The notes below the pieces were generated by a model, which did no database searches, was not told where the DNA came from, and worked only from the letters and a program-made list of their open reading frames with translations. Source: Desulfovibrionaceae bacterium (GTDB taxonomy: Bacteria; Desulfobacterota; Desulfovibrionia; Desulfovibrionales; Desulfovibrionaceae). From it: a stretch of 64,000 nucleotides of DNA. This document shows, piece by piece, positions 24,364-33,642 of this stretch (position 1 is its first letter; each line of letters starts with the position of its first letter). The translations under genes and the position numbers were made by a program. Location: contig WRHY01000006.1 in assembly GCA_009783025.1 (NCBI GenBank), positions 57,661 to 121,660 on the forward strand. Reading direction: 5' to 3'.

Positions 24364-25296
24364 TTATCCGGCGCAGGCATGCGTGGGCAAAAGACCCACT
24401 TCCAGGGCTTGAGGCCGGGGCAAGGGAGCGGCAACGGGTTTGCCGCCCAGGCATACTTCTTCAAGATAGTGCGAACCGGCGTCCGCGATGTGGCGCAAAA
24501 ATTCGTTGTTCAGCGCATGCCCGGAGCAGGACACTGTAAAACGGCCTTGCAGGGGCAGAGGGAGCATGGCCATATCGCCGATGAAATCGAGCAGTTTGTG
24601 GCGCACAAACTCGTCACTGTGGCGCAGGCCTTCCTTGTTCAAGACACCGCGCTCGTCCAGCACCACGGCGTTATCCAGACTGCCGCCCAAGGCCAGTCCG
24701 CGTTCCTGGAGCATTTCCACATCGCGCAGAAAACCAAAGGTGCGCGCTTTGGCCACCTGAGAAAAGCTGCGCGGAGTCACATCCAGGGCCAAACGCTGTC
24801 TGCCGATGGCCGGGTGCGGAAAATCAATGCTATAATCCACGTAGAAGCCGTGGTAAGGCTCGGCTTTGATCAGTTTGCCGTCCTGGGAAAAATTGATGCT
24901 CTTTTTGATGCGCAACACTTTGCGCGATTTGCTCTGGGTGCGGATGCCCGCTTCGGAAAGCAGCCGCACAAGGGGGGCGGCGCTGCCGTCCATAATGGGG
25001 ATTTCCCCGCCGTCCGCGTCCACATGCACGTTATCAATACTAAGCCCGCGCAACGCTGCCAGGAGGTGCTCAACCGTGGATACAGCCATGCCGTCCTTGC
25101 CCAGGGTCGTGGCAAGGCCGGTAGCGACGACCGCCTTGGGGAACGGAATGATTTCACGCCGGCCGTCCGGACCGGACACGTGAAACACAATACCCGTGTC
25201 TTCGGCAGCCGGGCGCAGGACAAGCTTCACGTTCTTGCCGCTGTGCAGGCCGATTCCCGTGCACTCTATCCTTTGCCTAATCGTGGTTTGCTGCAT
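24364..25296 (-). CDS. lpxC: UDP-3-O-acyl-N-acetylglucosamine deacetylase
   Basis: A 310-residue zinc amidohydrolase catalysing the committed step of lipid A synthesis. Visible motifs are TGIGLHSGKNV at the N-terminus, the zinc-binding His in VSTVEHLLAAL, HKLLDFIGD (second His and Asp zinc ligands) and the catalytic-His segment SGHALNNEF. It marks a Gram-negative outer membrane with LPS. It starts 144 bases from the prmC stop on the same strand. Confidence 0.96.
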   Translation of the reverse strand: MQQTTIRQRIECTGIGLHSGKNVKLVLRPAAEDTGIVFHVSGPDGRREIIPFPKAVVATGLATTLGKDGMAVSTVEHLLAALRGLSIDNVHVDADGGEIPIMDGSAAPLVRLLSEAGIRTQSKSRKVLRIKKSINFSQDGKLIKAEPYHGFYVDYSIDFPHPAIGRQRLALDVTPRSFSQVAKARTFGFLRDVEMLQERGLALGGSLDNAVVLDERGVLNKEGLRHSDEFVRHKLLDFIGDMAMLPLPLQGRFTVSCSGHALNNEFLRHIADAGSHYLEEVCLGGKPVAAPLPRPQALEVGLLPTHACAG

Positions 25297-25440
25297 AATG
25301 CCTCCAGGCGGTTCCTGGAATGCAAAAAATGTTCCACGATGAGCTATGCGTTTAATTTATTGAAATATAAGGAAAATATTGAATGATAGTGTGAGAGAGG
25401 CGCTGTGTGTTTTTTGCATACTGTGTGTTTTAGAGCACCT

Positions 25441-26361
25441 CTACCGGCGCTGTGCTGCCAATACCCGGTCCAGCCCGGCCAGATCCGTATGCAGCCGCGC
25501 CCCGGTCCAGTCCGGTCCCTGCAAGCGGGAGAGCAGGGCCGGACCTTGCGTACAGCCGATTTCCATGAGCAGCAGGCCGCCGGGTTTCAACAGCGCGCGG
25601 GCCCGTTCGATCAGGGCTTGGGCATCTTCCAGGCCGGAAGCTCCGGCTGGCAGCGGGGATTCGGATGTTCGTGCCGCCGGGGAACAGGGCACCAGGGCGG
25701 ATTGAGGCTCGAAAGCGCGTACTTCGCGGCTGAGCGTGCGGTATTCGGCCTCACTGACATAGGGCGGGTTGCTGAGCAGCAGGTCCAGTGAGGCGGGCGG
25801 AACAGGAGGGGTTCTGAAGTCGGCCAGCGCAAGGCAGAGGCTCTGCGCGCCAAGGCGGACCGCGTTGGCGCGGGCAATACGCAACGCTGCCGGGCTCTTT
25901 TCCACGGCAATGCCGCGCCAGCGGGGAAGTTCAAGCGCCAGGGTCACGGCAATACAGCCCGTGCCTGTGCCGAGGTCCGCGAACAGAGGGGGCGTGTCCG
26001 TATCAACGCTGCGCGCATATTCCAGGGCCAGATCCACCAGCAGTTCGGTTTCCGGCCGGGGAATCAGGGTATCCGGGCTGACCGTGAATTCCCGGCCGTA
26101 AAATTCCTTGTGGCCGAGAATATAGGCCACAGGTTCCCCCGCGCTTCGCCGTGCAATCAACTTGGCGAACTCGCGCAGCGCATCTTCGGGCAATATGGCT
26201 TCAGGCTCAAGAATCAGCCGCTTGAGCAGCGCATTGCGGTCAAGACCCAAAGCCTTGGCCAGCAATAACTCGGCGGACAAGCGGGGCGCATCCACGCCGC
26301 TCTGCTCCAACCTTGCGGTACAGGAGTGCAGCGCTGCGCGTAAACGTGGCAGGTCCTTCAT
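25441..26361 (-). CDS. prmC: Release factor glutamine methyltransferase
   Basis: A 306-residue protein with an N-terminal helical recognition domain (residues ~1-80) and an AdoMet-binding Rossmann domain (DLGTGTGCIAVTLA). The NPPY catalytic motif is in LLSNPPYVSEAEY. It methylates the Gln of the GGQ motif of RF1 and RF2. It lies downstream of prfA on the same strand, the usual pairing, but element E9 separates them. The region around the SPAARTSESPLP stretch carries a short low-complexity insertion relative to typical PrmC. Confidence 0.93.
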   Translation of the reverse strand: MKDLPRLRAALHSCTARLEQSGVDAPRLSAELLLAKALGLDRNALLKRLILEPEAILPEDALREFAKLIARRSAGEPVAYILGHKEFYGREFTVSPDTLIPRPETELLVDLALEYARSVDTDTPPLFADLGTGTGCIAVTLALELPRWRGIAVEKSPAALRIARANAVRLGAQSLCLALADFRTPPVPPASLDLLLSNPPYVSEAEYRTLSREVRAFEPQSALVPCSPAARTSESPLPAGASGLEDAQALIERARALLKPGGLLLMEIGCTQGPALLSRLQGPDWTGARLHTDLAGLDRVLAAQRR

Positions 26362-26396
26362 ACGTATCTATCTGGAGTCAGACAAGTGAACTTGTG

Positions 26397-26519
26397 TAGC
26401 GGCCTGGTGGGGTGTCAGACGAGGAAGGCGCAGCTTTGCGCGATGGGGGCTGGGCTCTTCGGCCCTGCCCCCGGAGCGCAAACAAGCCTGACGAAGTATC
26501 ACACCCCACCAGGCCGCTA
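26397..26519. repeat. Palindromic element copy E9 (123 bp) between prfA and prmC
   Basis: Arms TAGCGGCCTGGTGGGGTG and CACCCCACCAGGCCGCTA are exactly complementary but differ strongly from the family consensus. The interior is standard (GTCAGACGAGGAAGGCGCAG, then GCCTGACGAAGTATCAC). It interrupts the prfA-prmC intergenic region and supplies the TAG stop of prfA. Confidence 0.93.
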
Positions 26520-27587
26520 GACATCGGCCTGAGCTTTGAGGGCTTCCGTCTGCGCGGCCGTGGTCAAGGCATCGATAAGTTCCTGGATGTCGCCTTCCAT
26601 GACCTGATCGAGCTTGTACAGCGTGAGATTGACCCGGTGGTCCGTTACCCGGCCCTGGGGGAAGTTATAGGTGCGGATGCGTTCGGAGCGGTCTCCCGAA
26701 CCCACCTGGGAGCGGCGGTTTTCGGCCTGCTCGGCGTGCACCCGTTCCTGCTCGGCCTGGAGCAGGCGGGAGTAAAGCACTTTCAAAGCCTTGGCCTTGT
26801 TCTTGTGCTGTGATTTTTCATCCTGCATGGCTACCACAATGCCGGTGGGAATGTGCGTAACCCGCACGGCCGAGTCCGTGGTGTTTACCGACTGTCCGCC
26901 GGGGCCGGAAGAGCGGTATACGTCAAAGCGCAGGTCTTCGGGCCGGATGTCCACGTCCGCTTCTTCCGCCTCGGGCATAATGGCCACGGTGGCGGCGGAG
27001 GTGTGGATGCGCCCCTGGGATTCCGTGGCGGGCACGCGCTGCACGCGGTGAGTTCCGGCCTCGTACTTGAGGTAGCTGTAGGCTTTGTTCCCGGCAATCA
27101 GGGCGCTGATTTCCTTGTAGCCGCCCGCGGCAGCCTCGCTCACGCCCATAATTTCCACTTTCCAGCCGCGCGCTTCAGCGTAGCGGGAATACATGCGGAA
27201 GAGATCAGCGGCGAACAGGGCCGCTTCTTCCCCGCCCGTGCCCGCCCGGATTTCCAGGATGATGTTCTTGTCGTCCAGGGGATCCTTGGGCAGCAGAAGA
27301 ACGGTCAGTTGATGCTCCAGGGCTTCCGCTTCCGGCTCCAGGGTTTTGATTTCCTCCTGGGCCATGGACCGCATCTCGGCGTCGGCATCCTGCAACAGAG
27401 CCCGGCTTTCCGCCAGCCCGGCCTGCACGCTCCTGTACTTGCGGAAAACATCCACCACTTCCTTGAGGTCAGCGTGGGCCTTGGTCAGCTTGCGGTAACG
27501 CTCCTGGTCGCCCAGGACTTCGGGCGAGGAAAGCTGCTGCTCCACGTCTTCAAAACGGCGCTCAAGATTTTCCAGTTTGGCAAACAT
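26517..27587 (-). CDS. prfA: Peptide chain release factor 1
   Basis: A 356-residue RF1 with the GGQ catalytic loop in [18 protein letters not shown] (about residue 230) and the codon-recognition segment with the PxT-like motif upstream ([18 protein letters not shown]). It terminates translation at UAA and UAG. Its own stop is UAG, furnished by the arm of element E9. Its start overlaps the stop of the DUF1385 gene (ATGA), indicating coupling. Confidence 0.96.
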   Translation of the reverse strand: MFAKLENLERRFEDVEQQLSSPEVLGDQERYRKLTKAHADLKEVVDVFRKYRSVQAGLAESRALLQDADAEMRSMAQEEIKTLEPEAEALEHQLTVLLLPKDPLDDKNIILEIRAGTGGEEAALFAADLFRMYSRYAEARGWKVEIMGVSEAAAGGYKEISALIAGNKAYSYLKYEAGTHRVQRVPATESQGRIHTSAATVAIMPEAEEADVDIRPEDLRFDVYRSSGPGGQSVNTTDSAVRVTHIPTGIVVAMQDEKSQHKNKAKALKVLYSRLLQAEQERVHAEQAENRRSQVGSGDRSERIRTYNFPQGRVTDHRVNLTLYKLDQVMEGDIQELIDALTTAAQTEALKAQADV

Positions 27588-28705
27588 CAGACCTGCTCCT
27601 GCCTGAGCGCCGGTCCGGCGGACGGATCGAGGCGTTCATACGCGGGGGTGGCGATTTCCGCTGTGGCGCTGTTGCCCAGGGCTTCGCGCAGAGCCACCAG
27701 GCCGACCTCCAACTGTTCCTCGTCCGGCTCGCGCGTGGTCATTAACTGGAGCAACAGGCCGGGACCGCGTAAAATGGAGCCGATGAGCGGATTCTTGATT
27801 TTGGCGGCGGAACGGATGGCTTCATAGGCCAGGGCGCTGATCGGAACCATGAGCGCCAGCTTGAACGCAATGATCGCGCCATGCTTGATCACGGCGTTTT
27901 CCGGCGCCCAGAAGAGCATGAGCAAAGGCACGGTCAGGGCGTGCAGCATGATCGAAATGGAGAGCACAAAGAGCAGGAATGTGGTGCCGCAACGCGGATG
28001 CAAACGGCTGTACCCGGCCGCGGAAGCGGGAGTGACCGGATTTTCGCCCTGTTCATAAGCCGCGATGCTTTTGTGCTCCGCGCCGTGATACTGAAAAACC
28101 CGGCGAATATCCGGCATGAAGGAGATGGCCGCAATATAGCCGATGAACATGACGAACTTCAACAGGCCGTCCCAGAGATGGAAGGACAGTCCCTCGACAC
28201 CGCCGGAAATGGACAGGGCGTTCAGTCCTATGGTCAGCACATGCGGAATGACCACAAACAACAGAAGGGCCAGGCCGATAGCCACGACCAGGGTCAAAGC
28301 CAGTTGCCAGGGCTTGATGGGTTCTCCCTCGGCCTCGGCCGCCAGTTCCACGGACAGGTTGAGGGCCTTGATGCCGTTGATCATGGTTTCAAGAAGCACG
28401 GGAAAACCCCGGATCCAGGGCTTGCGCGCCAGGGGCGTTGTAAAAAGCGTGGACCAGGGCCTGGTTACGGCCACGATCTGTTTGTCGGGCTTGCGCACGG
28501 CCAGGGCGAGGGAGTCGCCGTTGCGGATCATGATGCCTTCCATCACCGCCTGCCCGCCCACGGCCAGACTCTCCTGCCCGCCGGGCACGCAGTCGCGCGA
28601 CTCCAGGTGGCCGCAATCCTGATCAGACGGCGCGGCCCAGACAGTCGACAAAAGCGCCCGCTGGAACAAGCCCATGCCTGAATGCGACTTCGACAGCGGC
28701 GGCAT
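27587..28705 (-). CDS. DUF1385 family membrane protein (YqhQ-like)
   Basis: About 372 residues from MPPLSKSH; starts at 28753 (TTG) or 28675 are also possible because no ribosome-binding site decides. The DUF1385 core begins at [16 protein letters not shown], followed by several hydrophobic spans ([30 protein letters not shown]) and [14 protein letters not shown], which carries the conserved His residues. The function is unknown. The order rpmE-DUF1385-prfA-prmC matches what I recall for Desulfovibrionaceae and related bacteria. Confidence 0.85.
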   Translation of the reverse strand: MPPLSKSHSGMGLFQRALLSTVWAAPSDQDCGHLESRDCVPGGQESLAVGGQAVMEGIMIRNGDSLALAVRKPDKQIVAVTRPWSTLFTTPLARKPWIRGFPVLLETMINGIKALNLSVELAAEAEGEPIKPWQLALTLVVAIGLALLLFVVIPHVLTIGLNALSISGGVEGLSFHLWDGLLKFVMFIGYIAAISFMPDIRRVFQYHGAEHKSIAAYEQGENPVTPASAAGYSRLHPRCGTTFLLFVLSISIMLHALTVPLLMLFWAPENAVIKHGAIIAFKLALMVPISALAYEAIRSAAKIKNPLIGSILRGPGLLLQLMTTREPDEEQLEVGLVALREALGNSATAEIATPAYERLDPSAGPALRQEQV

Positions 28706-28764
28706 CAGCGCGGACGCCCGGCGGAACAGGGCGGGAAGGGCGGCAAAAGACAAGGGCGGCCGCT

Positions 28765-28974
28765 CTATTTTTGCAGATTGGCGTATTTTTTGCGGAACCG
28801 GTCAATGCGGCCGGCAGTATCCACAAAGCGCTGCTTGCCCGTGTAGAAAGGATGGCAATGGGAGCAAATTTCCATGTGCACCTTCTCTCCCTTGGTGGAG
28901 AGGGCTTCGCTCTCATAGCCGCAAGCGCAGGTGATTTTGGCCTTGTAAACTTTGGGATGGATATCCTTTTTCAT
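28765..28974 (-). CDS. rpmE: Ribosomal protein bL31, zinc-binding form
   Basis: A 69-residue ribosomal protein. Zinc ligands are visible as C-x-C (TCACGYES) and C-x-x-C ([18 protein letters not shown]), the C+ form of L31. The C-terminal end ([11 protein letters not shown]) matches the family. It is the first gene of the operon running leftward through DUF1385, prfA, prmC and probably lpxC. Confidence 0.97.
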   Translation of the reverse strand: MKKDIHPKVYKAKITCACGYESEALSTKGEKVHMEICSHCHPFYTGKQRFVDTAGRIDRFRKKYANLQK

Positions 28975-29117
28975 AACCGTGTACCTCTTGGCGGTTGAAC
29001 CGGGGACTGTCCTGTTGCGGGGCTTTGGCCGCCGCCGTACTTACCCGGGGATAGTATATGTGACGAACAGTTATAGATATGCTGAAAACAGCGCTTTGGC
29101 AAGGGAAAAATATGTTT

Positions 29118-30290
29118 TCAACGCGCCAGCCGCCTCAACAAGAGGAACAGCAGCATCGCTGTCCATGCGGCGGCAATATAAACATACAACGCGGCCTCGC
29201 CCAAAGCCTCAATGCACAGGCTGAACAAAAAAGGCGAACAGGCCAGGGCAATGCCCGCGGGCAGGAACAATACCCCTTGCCTGCGGCCGTATCCCTTTTC
29301 CCCGAAAATGCTCAGAGGCAGCGTTCCTTTGATGATGCTCATGATGCCGTTGCCAAAGCCGTGCGTCACCGCCACCAGCGCGGCGGCTCCCGGCCCGGCC
29401 AGCACCAGCAGAACAGCGCCGAGAGGAATAATGAAAACAGCCAGAATGGCGGCGCTTATGGGTTGCACCTTTTGCTGCACGGAAAGCAGGAGCAGCCGGG
29501 CCGACACCTGAGCGGGGCCAAAGGCCATGCCGGCAAGTATGCTTGCAGCCGCGCTGACCCCAAAGAGTTGCAACAGGCCGGGCAGATGGCCTGCCATGGC
29601 GCCTGAGCAAAAACTGACAAATACAAAAGCCAGGGCCAGCACAAGCATTGCCGGAAGCATATTTTTTTCCGCCTGGCCGGGAGAAGCAACGTCCGGTTCC
29701 TGGGCTTTCGTACCCTGAGCGTGCATGGGCAGCACCAGAGAGAGATTCAGGGGAAGCGCCAGGAAAAGATGGACACCGGCCCAGGCAAGCAACACGTGCC
29801 GCCAGCCGAAGTGTGACAGGAGAGAGTGCGATACGGGCCACCCCAGGGTGCTGGCAAAACCCGCCAGAAGAGTGATTCCGGCAATGACGGGCGGAGCGGC
29901 CGCACCGCGGGATCGCACCACCGAGGCAAAGGCCATATCATAGAGGCCCGCGCCCATGGCCACGCCCAGAGATGCCCAGCCCAGAAAGAGGCTTGCTTTA
30001 CCTTGTGCCTGTGACAGGAAAACCAGACTCAGGGCGAACCAGACATTGGAGGCGACAAGAACCCGTTTTCCTCCCCGCGCATCAGTGTATTTTCCCGCAA
30101 AAGGCGCAGTGAGCGCCGCCACGATGAGGGCTGCGGAAAAGGCCGCGTACACGGTTGAAACGGAACAGCCCAGACTCTCGGCCATGGGGCGGGCCAGAAC
30201 GGCGGGAAGGTAAAAAGACGAGGCCCAGGCAATGGTTTGGGCCAGGCCGAGGGAGAGGACGAGGCGTAAGGTTGCTTTTTCGATACCCAT
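29118..30290 (-). CDS. Major facilitator superfamily transporter
   Basis: A 390-residue inner-membrane protein with about twelve spans. The start MGIEKATLRLVLSL is chosen (a 35-codon longer frame exists; AGGGGG lies upstream of the chosen start). The A-like motif GKYTDARGGKRVLV appears between helices 2 and 3, as in many MFS carriers. The substrate cannot be inferred. It lies 22 bases before the ABC ATPase gene, but its relation to that system is unclear. Confidence 0.85.
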   Translation of the reverse strand: MGIEKATLRLVLSLGLAQTIAWASSFYLPAVLARPMAESLGCSVSTVYAAFSAALIVAALTAPFAGKYTDARGGKRVLVASNVWFALSLVFLSQAQGKASLFLGWASLGVAMGAGLYDMAFASVVRSRGAAAPPVIAGITLLAGFASTLGWPVSHSLLSHFGWRHVLLAWAGVHLFLALPLNLSLVLPMHAQGTKAQEPDVASPGQAEKNMLPAMLVLALAFVFVSFCSGAMAGHLPGLLQLFGVSAAASILAGMAFGPAQVSARLLLLSVQQKVQPISAAILAVFIIPLGAVLLVLAGPGAAALVAVTHGFGNGIMSIIKGTLPLSIFGEKGYGRRQGVLFLPAGIALACSPFLFSLCIEALGEAALYVYIAAAWTAMLLFLLLRRLAR

Positions 30291-30312
30291 AAGAGCGGCC
30301 CCCTGTGGGCCG

Positions 30313-30972
30313 CTACCCCACAATACGGCCGTCGGCCATGCTGATGGAGGCGTGCGTTTGCCGGGCGTATTCCGGGTTGTGGGTGACCATGACAATGGTC
30401 ATGCCCTCCCGGTTGAGGCTGTGCAGCAGTTCCATAATGGAACCGCCCGTGGCGGAATCCAGGCTTCCGGTGGGTTCGTCCGCATATAATACCCGCGCGC
30501 CTTTGGCCAGGGCGCGGGCAATGGCCACGCGCTGCTGTTCGCCCCCGGAGAGCTTGCCCGGACGCGAATGCTCTTTTCCGGCCAGACCCACCCGTTCCAG
30601 CATGTCCGCGGCTGTGCGGCGTTCCTGGGCGGTTACCGGACGCAAGCGGTTCATGAAGGGCAGGAGCACGTTTTCCAGAGCCGAGAGATAGGGCATCAGG
30701 TGATGCTGCTGGAAAATTACGGCGAACTCCTTGCCGCGCAGGCGGTTGCGTTCTTTTTCCGGATAGGCGCAGATATCCTGCCCTTCAAAGAGCACCCGGC
30801 CGGAGTCCGGCAGCACCAGAGAGGCGAGGATATTCAAAAGGGTTGATTTACCTGAGCCGGATCGGCCGAGTATGCTCAGGAATTCGCCGGAACAGATATC
30901 AAGGCTGAGATTGTCCACGGCCGGACGCATCGCGCCGGGGTAGCGTTTGGTGATATTTTCAACGTGCAGCAT
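30313..30972 (-). CDS. ABC transporter ATP-binding protein (MacB/LolD type)
   Basis: A 219-residue ATPase with Walker A GRSGSGKSTLLN, Q-loop, signature LSGGEQQRVAIARALA and Walker B VLYADEPTGSLD. It is typical of the LolD/MacB subgroup that works with FtsX-like permeases. Its permease is encoded 24 bases upstream on the same strand. With the DUF2318 gene it forms a three-gene set that recalls the iron-related locus beside p19/ftr1 in Campylobacter; those two genes are absent here. Confidence 0.92.
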   Translation of the reverse strand: MLHVENITKRYPGAMRPAVDNLSLDICSGEFLSILGRSGSGKSTLLNILASLVLPDSGRVLFEGQDICAYPEKERNRLRGKEFAVIFQQHHLMPYLSALENVLLPFMNRLRPVTAQERRTAADMLERVGLAGKEHSRPGKLSGGEQQRVAIARALAKGARVLYADEPTGSLDSATGGSIMELLHSLNREGMTIVMVTHNPEYARQTHASISMADGRIVG

Positions 30973-30983
30973 GTATATACTCC

Positions 30984-30998
30984 GCGGTAGTGCTCATT
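30984..30998. repeat. Unit B-like remnant after the FtsX permease
   Basis: GGTAGTGCTCA followed by TTAA recalls the start of unit B elsewhere (GGTAGTGCTCAAACC). It directly follows the permease stop. It is too short to be certain. Confidence 0.4.
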
Positions 30999-32160
30999 AA
31001 AGGGCCACAAGGGCTTCGGCCGGTTCCACCCGTGAGGCTTTCCAGGCCGGGAAGGTTGCGGCCAGACCTGCGGTGAGCGCGGCCGCAAGGGCGGCGGCGA
31101 GGCAGAGCATGAGGGAAAAATCAACGGCGGCCACGTCTTCCAGATGCAGTTGCTCGAGCACATACCGCGCCAGAACATGCCCGGCCGCGTAGCCGATAGC
31201 GCCGGAAGGCAGGCCGATGGCCAGAGCTTCGGTGAGGAAAACCGCGAACACGCTTGCGCGGGAAAAACCCACGGCCCGCATGATGCCGATTTCCTTGCGG
31301 CGCTCGGCAACGGCTGAAAGCATGGACATGATGATCATGGCGCAGGCCGTAACCAGAATGACCAGACTGACGGAAAAGGCCAGATTCTGCGCAAAATGCA
31401 CGGCATACATACGGCTTTCCGCCACCTGGCGCAGGGCGCGCACCTCGGTTCCGGGCAGCGCGGCCTGCAATTGCTCGACAATTTCCTCAATGGGACAACC
31501 GGCGCACAGGGCCGCCACTTCCAGGAACGCGGCCTGATCCCTTTTTCCGGTGAATTCCTGAACAAAGGCCAGCGGAGCGAAAAGCACGGTGTCGTCATCG
31601 CTTCCCGTGGGAAGGAGCAGGCCGCTGACGCGAAAATCGCGCCCGTCGATCGCCAGCGTCTGGCCCGGCCGAAGCCCGAGCCGGGCGGCAAGGGTTGATC
31701 CGGCCAGAAGGTCGTTTTGTCCCGAGGGCAGATCCCCCTCCGCCTCCCAATAGCCTTTCAGGGCCAGTTCCTGCTCCCAGTCCACGCCGACCACGGCCAC
31801 GGCCTGCCCGGCCAGGCGGGTCACGCCGAGGAGTTTGGGGGCCACCACGGCCACGTTGGCCCGCAGCGGCATGGCCTCTATTCCGGCCAGGGCCTCGGGC
31901 AAGTCGATCCAGTGTTCCTCAAGGGTGACGTCGCCCAGGGAATAGCCGCCGTAACTCACTTGCAGGGTGTCGCGCTTCGGAGTGACCAGGATGTTGGCTC
32001 CGTAACTGATCAGCTTTCTTTCAAAACTATCGCCAATCAGGGCGGAAACCTGCCACAGCCCGGTCATGGAGGCCACGCCAAGGGTGAAAACCGCTGTCAG
32101 CAGCCCGGTACGCAGCCACTTTGCCCTGGCATAGCGCAGAGGAAGGGTGAGCAAGGTCAT
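30997..32160 (-). CDS. FtsX-like ABC transporter permease
   Basis: A 387-residue permease with an N-terminal span (GLLTAVFTLGVASMTGLWQV), a large extracytoplasmic MacB-like domain (residues ~45-270) and three C-terminal spans with the FtsX pattern (RRKEIGIMRAVGFSR at the cytoplasmic loop). It pairs with the ATPase downstream. Its start overlaps the stop of the DUF2318 gene. The periplasmic domain holds a pair of cysteines (CAGCPIEE, residues ~215-220), reminiscent of metal-linked permeases of this set. Confidence 0.9.
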   Translation of the reverse strand: MTLLTLPLRYARAKWLRTGLLTAVFTLGVASMTGLWQVSALIGDSFERKLISYGANILVTPKRDTLQVSYGGYSLGDVTLEEHWIDLPEALAGIEAMPLRANVAVVAPKLLGVTRLAGQAVAVVGVDWEQELALKGYWEAEGDLPSGQNDLLAGSTLAARLGLRPGQTLAIDGRDFRVSGLLLPTGSDDDTVLFAPLAFVQEFTGKRDQAAFLEVAALCAGCPIEEIVEQLQAALPGTEVRALRQVAESRMYAVHFAQNLAFSVSLVILVTACAMIIMSMLSAVAERRKEIGIMRAVGFSRASVFAVFLTEALAIGLPSGAIGYAAGHVLARYVLEQLHLEDVAAVDFSLMLCLAAALAAALTAGLAATFPAWKASRVEPAEALVAL

Positions 32161-32618
32161 TTGCCGTTCTCCGGAAAAAATTGCGCGCCGGACAACAGTT
32201 CATCCACGGCAACAGTAAAGGTCGCGCCGTCCAGGCTGAAGGCAATAGGGTGCGGATTGCATCCGCCCTTGACCAGGCCGATGCGGTTCAGGGCGAATTT
32301 CATGCCGCAGTTGACGCACAGCATGTTTCCGTCGCTCAGGACATAGCCTTTGCCTTCCTTCCAGCAGACGTCACAGGCGTTAAGCGCGGCCCGGACCGCG
32401 CCCTGATGATCCTTGAGCAGGAAAAAACGGATCCGGGTATTGCCTTCCCGGTACTGATAATGTTTGGCCTGCCCGGTGGACAGTGTTGAGGTGTCCAGCG
32501 TTACCAGGCCGTCCTTGGCAACGGCTTTTTGCTCGGAAGTGCCGAAGCCCAGGAAAGCCCAGGCCGGAGCGGCGGTCAGGAGCGTTATCAGGAGGACGAA
32601 TATATACGTGGTGCGCAT
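32157..32618 (-). CDS. DUF2318-type periplasmic metal-binding protein
   Basis: A protein of 153 residues (ATG at 32618) or 158 (ATG at 32633); both give a signal peptide ending AAPAWAFLG. The mature domain has ACDVCWKEGKGYV and MLCVNCGMKF, the double CxxC pattern of the DUF2318 (Fe-S or heme-like) family, plus GGCNPHPI. Homologues lie beside Ftr1/P19 iron uptake and FtsX-type ABC genes, for example in Campylobacter. The likely role is periplasmic metal or redox handling for the downstream ABC system. Confidence 0.8.
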   Translation of the reverse strand: MRTTYIFVLLITLLTAAPAWAFLGFGTSEQKAVAKDGLVTLDTSTLSTGQAKHYQYREGNTRIRFFLLKDHQGAVRAALNACDVCWKEGKGYVLSDGNMLCVNCGMKFALNRIGLVKGGCNPHPIAFSLDGATFTVAVDELLSGAQFFPENGK

Positions 32619-32699
32619 GAAGGATACTCGCATGGTTTGGAGATTGCATGAGTGGACTTGTTTACTCCAAATAGGGGTATAGTTCAAGGACGGCTTGTG

Positions 32700-32750
32700 A
32701 TAGTACCCGGGTTTGGGGTGATGCTTTGTCAGGCGCCGTCTTTTACTAAG
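32700..32750. repeat. Palindromic element copy E10 (left half only)
   Basis: TAGTACCCGGGTTTGGGGTG, then GATGCTTTGTCAGGCGCCGTC, is the left arm and first module of the element. After that the sequence passes directly into the acr3 fragment, with no second half. The break lies near 32750. The truncated acr3 frame ends at TGA inside this fragment. Confidence 0.85.
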
Positions 32751-33148
32751 GCGGGGAACATTACCATCGCAATGCAGCGGGCGAGGCCGATAAGGATAAG
32801 CCCCACCATGTAGCTGTTGTTGCCGGAAAAAAAGGTAATCGCCAGCAGAAACATGAGAACGGGACCAATAATCCAGTTCTGTACCAGGGAGAGCAGAAGC
32901 ACTTTTTTGTTGCGGAACACCTGCCCAAGCTGCTCATATTTCACTTTTGCCAGAGGCGGATACATCATCAGGATAAGCCCGATGGCGATAGGAATGTTGG
33001 TCGTGCCCGCCTGGAAGAAGTTGATAACGTTTTTTACGTTCGGCGTTGCCCATCCGACCCCCACTCCTATAAACATGGCGAGGAAGATCCATAGAGTAAG
33101 GTAACGGTCAAGAAAGGAAAGCCGCTGTAGTGTCGATTGGTTGTCCAT
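32729..33148 (-). pseudogene. Truncated arsenite efflux permease (Acr3/ArsB-type)
   Basis: A 139-residue fragment; Acr3 is normally ~350. The N-terminal four spans are intact ([51 protein letters not shown], and [15 protein letters not shown] at the conserved Acr3 cysteine). After LARCIAMV the sequence turns into a few foreign residues (FPALVKDGA) encoded by the palindromic element fragment. The ribosome-binding site (AAGGAG) and start are intact, so a short product may still be made. It is the end gene of the arsenic cluster. Confidence 0.85.
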
Positions 33149-33160
33149 GTTTTTACTCCT

Positions 33161-33634
33161 TCATATCACGGCAAGGCCATCAAGAACGGCCTGGAGCCGG
33201 GTCGCGTCCATGTCCGGCTCCACTGCAAGCCGTTTCACGAAGGTGCTTATCCGTCTGTGGAGTACGGCGAGGGTATCGGCAAAGGCGGCGGCAATTGCCG
33301 TCTCATCACCCCGTACCTTGGCCGGATCGGGCATCCCCCAATGACTGCGGATAACATTGCCGAAATATAACGGACAGGTTTCGCCCGCCGCATCGGCGCA
33401 TAGGGTTATCACAACATCCGGCTTTTCCGGCAGATTGTCCCACGATTTGCTGGACAAACCTTCCGTGGCAATTCCGGCATCCTTGAGTGCGGCCAGGGCG
33501 CGCGGATGCACAAAACCGGCTGGCTTGCCGCCCGCGCTTTGCACGGTCACGCCAGCCGGGGCCATTGATTTGAGCAGGGCTTCCGCGATGATGGAACGGC
33601 AGGAGTTGCCCGTGCACAAAAAAAGAATATTCAT
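33161..33634 (-). CDS. arsC: Arsenate reductase, thioredoxin-coupled type
   Basis: A 157-residue member of the low-molecular-weight protein tyrosine phosphatase-like arsenate reductases. The phosphate loop is LCTGNSCRS near residue 6, and the shuttling cysteines appear in ITLCADAAGETCP (about residues 77-86). It converts arsenate to arsenite. It lies 12 bases upstream of the acr3 fragment and 8 after arsM. Without an intact Acr3 the arsenite produced would depend on methylation or another exporter. Confidence 0.92.
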   Translation of the reverse strand: MNILFLCTGNSCRSIIAEALLKSMAPAGVTVQSAGGKPAGFVHPRALAALKDAGIATEGLSSKSWDNLPEKPDVVITLCADAAGETCPLYFGNVIRSHWGMPDPAKVRGDETAIAAAFADTLAVLHRRISTFVKRLAVEPDMDATRLQAVLDGLAVI

Positions 33635-33642
33635 GAGCGTCC

